From contig NC_088300.1 in assembly GCF_032854445.1 (NCBI RefSeq), positions 45,315,682 to 45,379,681 on the forward strand: a DNA stretch of 64,000 bases, in the 5' to 3' direction. Under the pieces are notes generated by a model that saw only the letters and a list, made by a program, of their open reading frames with translations, was not told the origin of the DNA and did not search any database. Source of the DNA: Liolophura sinensis. Taxonomy: Eukaryota > Mollusca > Polyplacophora > Chitonida > Chitonidae. Made by a program: the position numbers and the translations under genes. Numbering within the stretch: position 1 is the first letter of the stretch; every line of letters starts with the position of its first letter. Shown here piece after piece: positions 1 through 16,300 of this stretch.

Positions 1-3000
1 CATGTTAACAAGGAAAAAATACTGTTCTCACAGAATGAGTCATGTATTTCGAATACTATTGAAGACAGGATTATGTTTAAGTGCATCTATAAATTAGCTG
101 AAGCCAGAAATATCTGCATGTTCTTAGAATCTTCGCAACACAAAATAGACACTCAACAAGAAGATAAAAGAAAAATAAAAAAAAACTCAGGAGAATATCA
201 AGAGCTTCACATCACAACATCCTCCTGCTCCCTGAATGATAAGAACATGAAAACCACTTTAAATTAGTGAAGATCCCTTTACCCCAGTTCTGTGGTGTCA
301 AAAAAATTTCTGATATGTATTTCACCTATAACAACTTGCTGATTTTTACTCACCACAATTCTGACCAAGTCTGACTCATTGACACTGGCTTGAGTCTGTC
401 CCAGGAGGAAGGATTCTCCTCCAGACTTGGCAAAAGTGGAGAATCTGCAGAAAAGGGAAATTGTAAAAACAACCAGTTACATACATGTATAAGCCTTTAA
501 CTATGCCACACCTGAATGTCAAAAGATAAAGGAATTATGCCAGGCATCTTTTTGACAACATTTGCTTGATATATTTGATTTGTGTACTACACTGTGCTCG
601 ATGATGACATGGGTTAGGTTTATGGGTGGAGAAACTGGGCAGAACCTCACAGACAAATCAGAACACACAATCTCAATGATCAACAGCTAACAGCTATGAC
701 ACATGCGGTTCTCAAGAGAAAAAGCAAAGTACATGTCCCTGTTTTAAAACATTGTAGTCCTCTGCTGTCACATGCAATTCGGCCAGTTTGGTGCATTTTA
801 TAATATACAGACTTTTCTGAAAGACACTTTCAAGTCAAGAAATATGTACAACCCCCCCCCCCCCCCCCCCCCCAAAACTAACCTAAATACTAGGCTGTCG
901 AAAAGACATCTACAATGTTGTAGTAAAGGTATAAATTCTCTGATATGTACTGATGCACACTCGAGGCTGCTGTCTGTCTTCTTACATTACCAAAAGTCAT
1001 GAATATGATGTGTACTTCATCTATAACAGAACCACTACATGTAGTGGGTCCTGCTGCTGTCATATCTAGATTTACTTCCTGGGATATATAACAGCATGGG
1101 TGAAGAAATTCTGAGCTGATGGGGCAAGGGTGAAATGCACACCACATGCATTTATCTGTTTACTTTCTAACATACAGCCAATGTAAAGCTGGATATGAAC
1201 ATGCTGTGCAGCTTCCAAATAAATACAGTGTTATTAGTGTACCACTCTAAACAACTCTGCCTGTAATCAACGGATACATCTACATGCATGTGGTTGTCAC
1301 TGCTGATACATGCACAGTGAACTGTCAGGATGACGATCGCAAAATACTGTAATTCTTCAACCTTTTCGTATGATTGCAAAGTGTTTACTCAAACATATTT
1401 TGAGGGCATTAGTTTTTTTGTGGATCAACCAATCAAAATTGGTTGATCCAACCAATGCAGTTTTGTCTACAAAATCAAATTAACAAGGTGGGTAAATAAC
1501 ACCTAAAATTGCTCTTTTACATGCAGATAGGTTGTGAAATTAGGGTAGTCAAGTCTAAGGTGACCTACCTGCTAAAGCTCTTCTTGACTGTACCATATTT
1601 GGAGGCATCGGCAGAGTTCCTGGACGGGGATACACTCCTCTGATCACCCTGGGGGACAGACAGTCCTCCACTCCCACCCCTCATATAGTCCTGGGAAACA
1701 CACAGCGCAACACTAAGTAAAACATCCCATGTGACCCTACAAGGTTTCACTCACAGATCTGAGTTCACATATGAACTACATATAAATCTTGGTACAGTTT
1801 TTTTTTTCTTGGTTTTGTTTTGTTTCATTTATTTATTTGTTTATTTCATTGGAGTTTTACACCCCACTCGGAATATTCCCGTATACAACAGAGACCAGCA
1901 CTATTGTGGGAGGAAACCAGTGCATGTTTTGAAGAAAATTATACATTCAAGTAACAATCATAAAGCATCAGTTTAAGCAGTTATGCAAATTATTTATTAT
2001 GACATGACAAATATAAACCATCATGAAATACAACATATATATATAATGAATACTGGCTAGATTTGGAAAGAAAGAAATATGGACAAATCCTTTGTACATA
2101 AGAACAAAGCATAAAAGCAGACCTGTATGGGTAACACAATGTGAGATCTTATTCAAAATATGCTGTTCTGGTTGGGCATTAACTATCTACGCAGTCAACA
2201 GAGAGCTATGAAGTCAGGAAAAAGCCTTAATTCAAGAAGAGTTTCAAAAAGATTTCAAATATGAGTGAAACCTTGGATATGTGCAGTTCTAGATTAGAAT
2301 CAAGATAGATATATTTTCAAATGTGGACAATCAAATATGCAATGTTTGAATGGTCTTTCTTCAGCTTTATTATCATTGCAAAAACTGTTATATTTGTCAA
2401 AATGTGAATGAGCCTGGGACATGCCCTAAAACACTTTAACACTTCCAGATTCAGTTTTTTTTTTTGGGTATTAAACTGGCCTGATCTTCATTTGTGACTA
2501 ATTCATTTACTTATTTGATTGTCGTTTAGTGGCAACATTTTTCACTTCTGCGATGGCAGTCACTTTCATGGGTGGAAGAAACATAAGCACAGGGGGTACC
2601 TGATTAATAAACAAAGATACCGTCTAATGGGAAAAATGAAAACACTTAATAAACAATTGAGCAAAACAATGTTTGCTTAAACCACATCCTGTTTCATCCT
2701 TTTTAAGCTTTTACATTATATTTCCCGGATATTCTCTTAACCTAGTTGTACACATTGTGTATTTGTACATAGTGTACTGAAAATGGGTACATTCAATTAA
2801 ATCAACATGAAGGTGGGGTCATAATGACTGATGCTGGGTGTTACACAGGCAATATGCTGTACCCTAATTCCTCAACATTTTTGCTTATGAAAGAGCAATT
2901 TTCAGCGCAATTTATGCGCAGTCTTAAATTTTGATTTTTAAGACAAAGCTACATTGGCTGGATTGGCCAGTTTCAAGGCTTCACAAAAAGTCCAATCTCA

Positions 3001-6000
3001 ATTGTCAACGCAGAATAATGCCTTCCGAATATGCTTGAATAAACACTTTGCAAACATGCAAAAAGATTGAGGAATTACAGTAACCACTTATATTTTTGGT
3101 ATCTGTGATTTTCTACTTTTTGATACAGGTGGCTCTAAAATCTAGAAATGTTTTTTTGTCTAATCTGGACCTACCACTGCCTCATTAACATCATTTCCTA
3201 ATAAAGACACATAGAAGATGTAAAGCCTCAATTTAATAATTATTGCTTGGCAGACTGTAATGAACATTTGCTTCTTTGCCAGGGCTATGGCATCATTTTC
3301 AACTTCATTTTATATTATTATACCATAAAGACAACACCAGACATGACACCATGCACCCTGTCATAGGTCAGTGACATTATAAACATTCATGTACTGTACA
3401 TCATTGTGAGTGACGACTTAAACTTTCATTTTGAAAACTTTCAGATATCTGTACCATTAAAAGTGGTAATATGCACATAAATGAAATAAATCTAATCAAA
3501 TATGGGTAACAGACCCACAAAGACGGCTTGTTCAAGAGTGTATTCAAGGAAAAAACAACACTCAACCAAACGTAGAGTGTATGCATCAATTAAGATATCT
3601 TTCATTAAGTTCCAAACTTAGCAAAGTCACACACCACCTTGTTGTGAATTTTTTGAACCCTAACCCCGCTTTGCTGTATTAATGATATCAGTGTAGGGCA
3701 TGAAAAACGCAACATTGAGTTCAGGTTTGCTAACATGGCTTTACACATACCCATGGACTAGAAAGAACTACAGATTAAAAGTTGATTAATAATGTACCAA
3801 GCACATCAGAACAAAATGTTATATGTTGTATGTATATGTTGTCTTTCCTTTTAAGAGACTATAGTGCAGCATTCAGTCTGGAATAAAGTTTCATTTGCTA
3901 TTTAGATATATTATTATGAAATATTCATTAAAATACAGAATGAATGACATTAGCATTAAACTTGGACTTTGTGAATTTCACCTAAATTTCAATTGACATA
4001 TCTGCTTGATCCCGACTGAATCATACTCCTGATAAGATCAAGAATTTTTTGTGAAGTTTGAATCTTTTCCAGCAGCTTAAGTGTTGACATCAATTATATG
4101 ATTTAAAGGCTGTTATGTGCTTCTGAAGATGTATTTTTCCATACCACACTTTGGGGGAAACACAGTATATTCTGCCAATAAAACTACAAACTGGTGACAG
4201 CCGTAGTTTACCTGTTCTGGGGTAGATTCATCATCATCATCCCAGTCATCGTCCCAGTCATCAAAGCTGCTCTGTGCCTCGCCCAGGTTGTTGTTGCTGT
4301 AGGGGGGTGGTGAGGTCTGGTTGTAGTTGTTGTTACCTTGGTTCATTTGGTTGTGGCTGGACTGTTGGTTGTTAATCACAGCCACCGGAGGAGCATTGGG
4401 CGGTGGGGGTGGTGGGAAGGCCGGCTCTGGAAATGATGTTACCTGTAAATACAAATAAGTTTCAGTTTGTAAACCTTTCATATAAAAAAAAAAAAACACA
4501 TCTACAGTCCAAACACTCATAAATTTTAGGTTCAGCTCTTAGAAAGGAGCCAAAATTGGGTGTGAAATAGATCAATGACTCCCAAGTTAGAAACAAAACA
4601 CTTCAAGCCCTGATACTTAACCATAAATATTGTGTTCACTATCATTATATGGGTATAAACAGTCTCAAAATATTAACTGACTAGTGAAAATGTTGTACTA
4701 TAACTGTGATTTTTGCAGAATGATTCATTGGTGTTTAATGCTGTACTCAAGAATATTTTAGTAATACACTCTACTGACAAACTTTCCCGGATTTTTAGCA
4801 GAACCAGTTTGATGAGTATGTCACACTTTGGTGGAAAGTCAGCTAATAAACAATCAATCTATGTTTAAAATGGCCTTGTGAGCATATTTTGTTGACTATT
4901 TATTGCCTCCATGACCTGGAGATCTGCGGAATTGACAGCCAAGTCAAAGAAATGGCTAGTATACACACAAGCACATACTGTATTATGATTTTAAACATTC
5001 ACTCAACTGTATCAAGTTATGTTCTAATCTGCACCCAGCCATGGACTATGGGACTTCAGTTCATGAACATAATATGAAAGATATGCATGTACATCTACCC
5101 ACACCTATCACTGCTTTGTATACAGGCTATTTGTTTACAAGCAATGCTCAAAGAAACTATCTATATCCAATCTGCTTTGTTGTGTACACACACAGACAAA
5201 CAAGATCTTTTTTTTACAGGTGTACAGCATAATAGCTAGAGAGGAAATACATGTACCCATATGTATGATGTACCTTTCCAGAATAAGCCTTTATTAGGTC
5301 CACACCCATACACTGTACAGCACTATTCATTGATCCATGGCTTATGTACAACAGTTGCTTCCCTGCATGGTTTAAGACTACTATATCCACTGCCTGTACA
5401 TCATCACACATGGAATGGGATAGTCATGCTACACCTACAAGATGCCCACAAATAAAAGGGCGTTTACAGGGTACATATAGGCACTGCTATGCCTTACCTC
5501 TACGTAGGACTCTGGTATAAGGCCCTGCTGACCCTGGGAATTCCTCGCCTCCCACCAGCCATCCTCTATGTCCTGGAATCATTAATACATAACAAATGTT
5601 TGTGATTAATCACATTATGACCCACAGGTGTCAGGGAAAGAGAACTTAGAGAAAGCTAATAGTGAACAGACCACCACGCCATGATGTGGTCACTAATCTC
5701 CTCACTAACCCTAAGAGTGCAGTTATGGTTGTCAGACTAGTAGACATTCATAAAGCACATTGCAGATATTCCAAAGAAAAGGCTGTTGTCACTAAAACAG
5801 ATTATACAATGAAGACCCTGTATTTGCAAAAGATATTTTTAAGGACATGTCCCCCCCCCCAACCTCCCATCCCTGGGTCAAAATTAATGACATGTACAAA
5901 ATGCCACATCCTAAAAGTGACATTGTCCTTTGAGATATATCAGTCCTCATATTAGCTGGTGCTTTGGTTAAATAAAGAAAAACACAATAAAACTGTTCTA

Positions 6001-9000
6001 TGATATATGGCCTCAAGTAGGAGCCATATTTTCAGATGATTGTTCTTTGTTTATAAATGTACATGTAGGTATAAAGGTTATCGGTAACTGAATTAAATGT
6101 TGATAAATCATAGGCCAGTCAGATCAGTTTCCACTGGTCAAACCAAACTGCCACCAGCTACATGCACATGTATATATACATGCAGCTGCATTGTAGATGT
6201 ATTCTATACGGCTATGGTATACAGACCTACCTACATACATGTATACAGACCAACATACATGTATACATGTAGAGAAATTTCAACACAGAAACACATATGC
6301 ATGCATGTACATGTACGGTGACGTCTACCCACATCATGGCATGTATATACTAAATGTTTCAATTTTTCAGTCAACGACGACGATGAGGAATCATTAGGTG
6401 TGTGCACATATACATGTACTGTGTCCTCTTGTGGCGGGGCAAGTCCATACTGTCCAAGCTCTGCTGCCAATGAAGTATCATGCCGAAAACACCAGACACC
6501 TCACCCTGTACCAGGCCAACCAGTCATGTTTCCTTGCTCTACGCCATACTCCAGAATATTTCACTTAAACAACGGCTGCCAGCATTACAGAGGGAAGAAA
6601 CTGAGCAGAGCTTTCACAAAACCCACGACCATCCGCAGGTTGCTGCAGACCTTTCCACGGACGACTGAGAAGCTAACCACCTTGGCCACACAGGTCCCTC
6701 ATGGTCACACAAATATAACATGTACATGTACCTGCTTGTGTTCAGACAGGTGCATGTATTTCCACATGGGGGCCTCCGTGGCTCAGTCGGTTAGCGCGCT
6801 AGCGCAGCGTAATGACCCAGGAGCCTCTCACCAATGCAGTCGCTGTGAGTTCAAGTCCAGCTCATGCTGGCCTCCTCTCCGGCCGTATGTGGGAAGGTCT
6901 GTCAGCAACCTGCGGATGGTCATGGGTTCCCCCCGGGCTTTGCCCGGTTTCCACCCACCATAATGCTGGCCGCCGTTGTATAAGTGAAATATTCTTGAGT
7001 ACGGCGTAAAACACCAATCAAATAAATAAATAAATATTTCCACATGCGTGAACTCTAAACTCTCTTTGCATGTATATACGGATGCAGATAATCACACAAT
7101 TACATAGATATCACAATGATATCTGATGCACAAGTTCCACATACTTGTATACAAACTAATGACTTCATTATATGCTCACATACATACATACATACATGCA
7201 TACATACAGCCATGATCACAGAGATATCCCATGCATATCCTGTGGGTTAATCAGATTACATACATGTACATGTATCTACTCCCACGTGTACCACCTTATG
7301 ACTCATGCTCTTACATGTACACAAACAATGGTAACAGAGAGATATATCACATGAATGAAGAACAGATCTGCCATGACTTACCTGCCTGACGACTGTAAGT
7401 ATCTCACCCTCATCAAATGTCAGCTCTCCATCAGCTTCTTGTCCTGAGAAGGCAAACAAAGCTTTTGCCTGAAACAAACAAAAATCTGCATGTACTGCAA
7501 GGTTATATGAATTTTATTTTTCACAGTTTTTCAGCAAGGTCAGCTCATCTGAGCCAATCATCAGTACACTCTTTGGTCAGGTGACTAGAGTACTGGAGGT
7601 GAAAACAAAGCAAATTTAAGAAAGGTGAGATAGGCATTGACAACAATTTTGGCAAAAAAAAAAACAGCTTGTAGGCATGAAATTCTTTCTGGAAAAGTAA
7701 TCAGAATGTTACTTGTCTTCAGGTATGACAGTTTCAATGTCCTATAGTACTTCCGGCTTTAGGAATTGTCATTTAGCTCCATGTTATTTACCACCTCCTG
7801 CTCCTTGCCAGGAGCCTAAGGTGATTCAAACTATGAATACATTGTGTGAAGGTTATAGCTTGATTAGAGTCTATGGCTTCATTGGTCAGGGGTCAATCTC
7901 CTGTGCTTTAGCTAAATGAGCCAACGAGGGCTCACACACGCAGACCAGACTGCTTGTATTCTTTCCTTAGCCATGATAAACGAACTACACAGTGTGAAAT
8001 TGTAAGTTCCTCATGCCCTGAGGCAACCTCTGGAGTTCAATGATCCATTTCACACCAGGCAGACAGAGATCAATGGAAGAATGATACCCTGATTACTATG
8101 TCTCTTAATTGCTAATTTGGTTAAATGACCAGTTAAAAATCATTCACTTGTACCACAAATTAGTTTTTTGTTTGACAGTGACTGATAACATTGGACATTC
8201 ATTATAATTATCCTCTGCTCGTTATCAAACAGGACAGAAGACTACACTGGGGAGATAGCACGCTTATAAATGTGCCAGCATATACAATATACATACAGGT
8301 ACTTCAACCTTTTAGCATATGAAAGAGCAACTTTCAGTGCGATATATGCACATTTTTAATTTGATTTTGGAAAAAAACTACATTGGTTGGATAGGCCAGT
8401 ACCAGGGCATCACAAAACATATAATTTTATGAATCTACACAGAACAATGCCCTCAGAATATTTCTGAATAACACCCGGTAAAAGTGTGAAAAGGCAGAGG
8501 AATTACAGTAATAGGTTTTATTGAACATCACCATCTCGTGACAGTAAACAGTCTCTACTCTGTTATATAATTAAACCACTGCGGCCAGAATTATGGTGGG
8601 AGGAAACCGGGCACAGACTGAGGGAAACTCACAACCATCAACCTTGGAAAAACTGTAGTTCAAAGCCCCCCAACAGAAAGCTAAAAGGCTTTTTTGTACT
8701 TTTATGCATTTATGTTAGGTCACATCATATACTCCATATTAAGGGAAAAAAACCGCTTTGTGTTTTCTTCAACTCTCAACAAACATTCCAGATCCAGGAA
8801 TGAGAGATAGGCGAGCACAGCAGAATTCTATGTAGACATTTGAGTCCGTTTCACAAAGCGAACATAACATTACGTGTACTGTAGGTATTACATCGCCATG
8901 GTAGTTATGTGACCGTAGCCCTATGTGCCCTTTGTGAAACGGGCCTCAGGTTTTTAAGACATATATGTACATGTTCAGGGCGATGTTCGGAAATAATGGT

Positions 9001-12000
9001 GACATAGCGAAGGTTGTCTCAAACAGAGTACTCTCAAGGTAACCCATACAAACAGCGTTTCTCAACACAGAGAGGGTGGAATGTGAACGAAGTGCATGCT
9101 CATTGGTACATGCATACTCTAGATGTTGGTTTTCAGGTATGTTAAAGTTTCACAGTACATATTTTTGTATATCCACCCCAGCTGCTGCAGCACTTCTAAG
9201 TAATTTATAATGGAGCCCTTTTTTTAACCATCCAGCCTTCAGGCATTAAACTTCTTAGACCATTAAAGATTATGTTGACAGAAAAAAGTAACTGCCTAAA
9301 GGGTTTAAGTAACCAAGACCACCTTTATGAATTTAAATATTTGATTGGTGTATTATGCCACCACAACCACTTTAAATTAAGTCCTCATATAACAAACCGA
9401 CACGTCCATGTACATGTATTAATATTTAGTCACTTGAATACTGTGTAAGATTCTCCTTTACTGGCAATGTCTACATCACAACATAGGCTTGGCGCTGCCA
9501 TGTGTTAACTACTATAAACTTTGCAAGAAATCAAAACACATTAAAAAACACCCTCAGTTACCATATTCGATGTATTTGTTTCTGAAACTTACTTTAGAGG
9601 CCTTGTCCTTATCATGCTTTGCCTTGTCACCGAAAGATTCCATACCTGCCACGTCTTAAATCAACACCTGAACTTAACAGATTACTCCATGAATACTCTG
9701 TCAGCAGTGTGAACTGATCAGTCGTTCAGTATAACAAACTGCGTCTGCCATGTAAGGGAAACAGGAGACCTTATGGGTGAGTGGGACAGGTCCTAGCCCC
9801 AGTCTAGGCTAGCCAAGTATGGGTGGAGGTCGTCCCTCACAATACCTCAATTATCCCCCCTAATGGCCTGTGGGCAGATTAACAGATTTCTACTGTCTGC
9901 ACATGGATATATATACACAAGATGCTGGTCATAAATATTCATCTCTACATAAGTGTCTTCATTCACTTTTTTCAATCTCCACTAGTGACATGCTGCACTG
10001 GGTGATACTTCCTAGTAGGTTCAGTGGCTCATGTAGATTGTGTGAGGAGCGTGTCAACATACATACAGGCTCATGTGCGGGTAATGATGGTTTGAGTAGC
10101 AAATAATTCCTCATTATTTAATTATGCTACACAAAACTCATGTCCACATTCATAAAGTACATGTACATACATGTGTTCTATATAAAGTCATACAACATTT
10201 TCATCCATTACAAGTGTCAAAATGTTCGGTTATTCACTTGTTTTCAAGAGCTGAATATAAAAATGATGGCCTCAAACTGAGCCTGGGTCAATAAAAGATG
10301 ATTTTGTAGGTCTACCATGCATATATTCATAACTCCAGACACATAAATGACATTCACAGATATTCATGTTGTTTTACAATGATATTAATCATACTGCATG
10401 ATTTCAGTTTGTCAAGGTAGTCATTCTGAACATTTGAGCCCCTGCCTCATCCAATGCCAATTCTACATAGCATACATATCAAACTATGCCAACTAAAACA
10501 ATGTAACTACACATACATGTACATACAAATAAATATCCTCACATGCACTGGCTAGCATTTTCACGTCCTGCATGTATGTGCTACGCACACAAACAATCAA
10601 TTGCTATGTTAAACCATGAACCAAACCCTTAAATGATGTCAGTCTACAAATTTAATCGGCCGTCACAAAGAACTTTTTCATTTCACAAAATAATATTGCC
10701 TTTAGCATCTCAACTCTACCATTTAAATTAATAAATTTCATGAGTAACATATTTAATCTTTTTTGCGTGTCCCCAGGACTGTGTTGTAGATGTATGCCAT
10801 TACGTTACATTCACTGTATTAGCCCTAAAAATTACAGAAAAACTTAAAATGCATTTTCAGAGGTAACCAAATACCACAAAGTATCACTCATAATTTCTTT
10901 TATCAGAATATCATTTCACTTTCCCATCAACCACAAATTACCTTTCTACAATAAATAGAACCTCCACAACAAGGTCAAATTAAAAACAGTCTGACATGGA
11001 CAAAATTTTAGGCCACTGAACAACAAATACTGTACTTGCATCAATAGAGCTGCAAGGCTTAAGAAAATCATAATAAATGAAAGAAGAAAACATACATGTT
11101 TGCAACAGTAAGTATCTCAATTGGCTACAGATTACATAAAAGGTATGTATTCTTAAGAGGCCAAAATTAAAAAATTGTTTGTTTTGGGTAACATGCTTTG
11201 TAAATTTCTGGTAGATAGGTTAGTTTATTTTTATATTTTATTCTATCTTCTCTCCCCTCCCCCCTCAAAGGATTAGTCATTACATAAATCCCCTTCAGAA
11301 AACCTGATTTGGTCTTTAATTAATACCAATTTGCATAAATTTCAAGTTTGCTGAATAGAATCCCAGCAGCAGTACACTCTTGCTGAAAAATGTAGAACAA
11401 TTCAAGGGTTGAAATGGTAAATTGAGCAAAAAACTAAAAATTACAAACAAAAACGAAAAGATTTGTTTTTGGGAGTGGGGGTGAGGGAGAGTGATGTTTG
11501 GGGTTGCTAACCCAAACAAATCACCTCTAAATTTATGTTCGATGCTTGTATCAAGGATCCTGCAAATGACTCCCTGTACTCTTCATCAAAGTCATCAAAC
11601 AATTACACAGAAATGGAAATGGTGAATATAAACAGTCATAGGTCTTTCAGAAATGTGTAAATTATATGACAGTTATACAGATGACACCACATCATCATAT
11701 CCATCTTCAGTGACGAACTCAACAACATCATGTAGGGTAGGCATGTAAAAAACAGAAAAAAGTACACAGCAGAGTCCAAAAATCACTGATAATGCACTTA
11801 AGATTAGTTTCTGCCACTTTACCTGTAATTTTTGTTTTTATCTGACCTGACATACTTCACAAAAACTCTTACCAACATTAATACAGACTGTGTAGATGTA
11901 ATAATAATGTAGTATATGTATGTGTGCATGTGACATACTCTGTATTAAAGCTGTTAGCTATGTGCAGATGATTCAGTTAACATACTGAGATGCAAGATGA

Positions 12001-13334
12001 CTGTAAAACTTAGCCTGAAACAACATATAACCTGTATACACTCAGACAGAATGAAGACTTTTTATGCACAACACTGGCTTGCATCATATGAAACATTACA
12101 CAAAAAGCTCAAATATTGTATTCATGTTCACGTTATTATTTCCATACACCCTCAAACCCTCAACTTTTTCCCACATGAAAGAGCAACTTTCAGTGCAATT
12201 TATGCACATTTTAATTTGATTTTGGAAACAAAACTGCATTGTGTTGATTGGCCAGTACAAGGGCTTCAAAAAACGTATAATTTTATCAGTCAACACAAAA
12301 TAATACCTTTACAATGTGCTTGAATAAATACCTTGGAAACATGCAAAAATGCTGAAGAATTACACTGAAGATGTTTCCATATTGATACCAAGACATGCAC
12401 ATATCATCATGAACAACATGTACATGTATGTAAACAAATCCTGTAATCTGACTCCAGTACAAGACAAAAGCTGCCCCTAAAGAGCTTAAGACGAGACTCA
12501 AATGAGCCTGACTGTCACGTTGTGTATATGTTATAATTAAATGACAATGCACCTGGAGTTGTACACTAGTCTGGTTGATACATATATACCGGTTCAATCC
12601 TAAACTGTATGTTCATCAGCTAATGGAATCAACTAAGTACAACCAATAGGGGAGTTTCAAGTTCGAACCCTTTTATCGATGATCACATTCACTATAACAT
12701 GAACGTCTGAAAAAAATTGTCTTAAAAAGTCATCTACAATAGATGAATGATGCAGAAAACTGAGAATCCAAACGTTTGTGAAGTTTCTAAAGGAAAGAAG
12801 TCTCTTTTGTGCCTCTCGAAAAGGGTAAGACAGGTGATCAGTAAATTATTGTCAACAAAGGTTGCCTAACATTTTTCACAAGTCACATGACACTTCAGGA
12901 CTGCTTTTACCATTGCCAACCAGAGTTCCAACTGGAAACTCCTCTATTCAGTTGAGTTCAATTGCATCTTAAACTCTCATGTTTGACACACTCAACAATC
13001 AATGTGCATGTCCAATACACGATTTTTTTTTTTTTTTTTTTTTGATTGGTGTTTTACGCCGTACTCAAGAATATTTCACTTATACGACGGCAGCCAGCAT
13101 TATGGTGGGTGGAAACCGGGCACAGCCCGGGGGAACCCACGACCATCCGCAGGTTGCTGGCAGACCTTCCCACTTACGGCCGGAGAGGAAGCCAGCATGA
13201 GCTGGACTTGAACTCACAGTGACCACATTGATGAGACGCTCCTGGGTCATTACGCTGCGCTAGCGCGCTAACTGACTGAGCCACGGAGGCCCCTCCAATA
13301 CACGAGGATTTATATATTCATATATATATTCATA

Positions 13335-13398
<64 letters not shown>

Positions 13399-16300
13399 GG
13401 GTCATCAAATTAAATGATATCTACATCCACAGTACTGACCAATGAAAACCCTATGTTTATAAACAGCCATATAACAGGGGTACCATGCTGTACGTGTAAC
13501 AGAGACATGTCTGGCCTTACAGACAGGGAAGCTGTCCACTCTGTACCGAGCTCATCAGGGATACAAACAATAACTCACTAAGACACACAGTCTCCTCTAA
13601 TTATTCCTACATGCTAACAGGTTATACATATAGCTTAGCTCTCGGACATACCTGGTGTTGTTTACTCCACATGTTTGCGCTGCTGGTTCAACAAAGCCAA
13701 TCATAAATTAACATATCTCATTGCATGTGAAGCACACTGCAGCATCTCTGGTATGCATATAATACAAACTTAACCTGTGTGAACCTAGGCAAAAATAGTG
13801 ATCTATTTATTTATTTACTTATTTGACTTTAGTAAAGCACATTAGTAATTAACATTCTTGCCATAAATTTCTATAACACAGGTGATTTATCATCACAGAG
13901 CTCTACATCTTCATTTGTAAACACAATGGCAATCAAACATATCTTTATCAGGTGATTAATGAATACACTAATCAATTACAAAAGTGGCTACCTGATCAGT
14001 ATCAATACAACCTCATGTCAACTGAGAAAGGCAGTTATTTTAATTGTGTACAAGCCTTTGCTAATCTGACACAAGAAAGTGACCTGAGTTCTGCACACTT
14101 TTGAAAGACTTAACATATTTATCTGACAGAACCTTATGAAATATAATGCATTTTGATTTCTTGCAATAAAACGGTGATATAAATTCATTTGTTCCTTACT
14201 TTCCACACCTAAAGTTAATGAGCCAATATTATCTTACCAATGCATGACAACCATGCCGACCCTAGACCATAAGTCAAAAAAATTAATCCAATCCTGTTTA
14301 TTTTGTTTTCTACATTCTATACAACACGGCACCCTATATTAAAACTGGCAGTGTGAGAATGACTTTACTATTTAGGCATAAAGCAACATCATCATGTTGC
14401 ACACAGACGTCTGACACTGTTACTGTACTGCCACGTCACCAAATGTGCATGCTGTCTAAGAAATCATATTGAACATCAGTGTTCTTTCATAAACTAGTAT
14501 GATAAATACATGTTTCTAAATAAAAGCTACACACATAAATTGTTATTTTTAGAGGCCTTGTTGCACAATAGAAAGATAAACGCAAGGACGAAGACAACAT
14601 GGATTTTAAGATGCACGTTTGACCGTTGACACTTAACAACTCATTCACACTTGACATGACCAACAATGAGTTAGAATACAAAGAGGAAATGCCACTTTCC
14701 AGTATATCCCAGTTTAACTTAGTGGAGCAAAGGACTAACACAAGAAGGCATTGTAAAATACTGACGAATGTTAACACTTGAAGAACTGAATCAGAACTAG
14801 ACAAATAGGTGATACATAAAATACAGTGACGACTACATGAAGATTACACATTATGAGAATTCCATCATGAGAAAGACCATAAAGTTTATTATTCAAACAC
14901 ATTTTAGCACAAAGGACAGCAGGTCTGTTCTGGTCAAACATAGGTCCTGTTCAAATAAGTTTCATAATCCTCTTTAATCAATAACTCATATCAAACTTCC
15001 TGGCATGTTTACACAATAATCAAATATAACATTCAAGAATTACCCATGCAAAACACATCTTTGTGGATGAAGACAATGTGAAGACAGCTTATGATCCCAA
15101 TACTATAATACATGTAAACATTTTAGAAGTATTTTATTTCGTTGAACAATTTGTAAAAAACAAAAATAACAAGAAGTATATTTAAACACTCAAACCTATC
15201 CTTTGTGGCTGTTCAACCCCTTCACTGACCCAGCTTGTGATAGGTCTTTGAAAGCACATACATGTACATCAATTTGCATGACAAATTACCTGAAAACCTT
15301 CCCTGGCTGTAAAACTACAGATCTGGGGTCTGTTTAACAAAGCAAACGTTTCTCATACATGCATCCTAAGACATAATGCCTTTACCATTTGCATCTATAT
15401 TACGTGCTTCTTAGTGGATGGCCAACAACTTCAATGTTCCTTGTATCGTTTTATTTATTTCTTTATTGAAAAAGGTTACCAAAGCAACATATACTGACAT
15501 AAAGACACCAGGCTTCCACATTTTAAAGCACTACTTCAGTCCAAAGAAAGGCTAGGTGGAAATATTAAACTGATATGAAGGATATCCTATAGAATACAGC
15601 TAGAACCACGGTTCAAAAAATTTACGATGAATAACTCTATTTAACCTCTATAAGTGAAGAGTCCTCAAAAACAAAATCTTTGGCAAAATTTCTGTAAAAT
15701 TTCCCTGATGTGACCGTCAAAATATTCCACATGGGTCAATAAACCAAGCAGATAAATCAAGCAGATATGAAATCGAGTAAGGCAGTGATGGTGAGGTCAA
15801 GTGTTCTTACATACCATGTTCCTAGTTTATTGTAGAACAACATTTCAAAATAACACCAGGTAATATTGGAAAAGGCAGAAAACTTTTGTTTTCATGTTAT
15901 CCTCACAAACTAACAACAGCAGCTGTAATACAATCCTTTTTTTTCACAATGTAAGAAAATAAGTCTATCTCAATCCTTATCATTTAACCTTGCTTGTAAG
16001 ACGTACAAGTCTTGGCTCTAAAGTAGCTCTTTAAGTCTGATGTCTATGTAAGATTTATTGACATGTATCTTCTTTTATTCACCGGACATTGCATTCCTTT
16101 TCCTTCTTTCTATAATTTAAACTTCTTTCGGAACTGTCCGCCCATTATTATATACACCTTAACACCAGTAGGGAATATACACTGCTGTGGTGAACATACA
16201 ACCGTGAAAGCCTTCACAAAACTGGATGGCTGTAACTCACTGGGTGAGTGTGCTCGCCACCTGACTTCAATACCATAATGTCACAGGCTGTGTGAGAAAA

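Larger units (their letters stand above)
7520..9592. other. Sorting nexin intron between first exon b and the SH3 exon
   Basis: No coding exon recognised. Holds a MITE-1 copy (8300-8510), a weak SINE-1 relic near 8560-8640 and a 108 bp inverted-repeat element (8841-8948). Confidence 0.6.

Noticed and set aside
4113-4520. 135-codon minus-strand open frame taken as a single exon
   Set aside because: Only 4442-4212 is exon; clear acceptor (TTTACAG) and donor (CAG-GTAAAC) bound it and the rest is intron.
6769-6860. Possible tRNA gene at a SINE head
   Set aside because: Has A and B boxes, but the cloverleaf is incomplete and the same head recurs in many SINE-1 copies with 3' modules.
6400-6963. 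187-codon plus-strand open frame
   Set aside because: It runs through an old SINE-1 fragment and into a full SINE-1; the frame is made of SINE sequence.
11818-11852. Sequence resembling first exon a of the sorting nexin (TTACCTGTAATTTTTG)
   Set aside because: Similar to the exon a donor region, but it has no ATG on the minus strand and the match is short and AT-rich.
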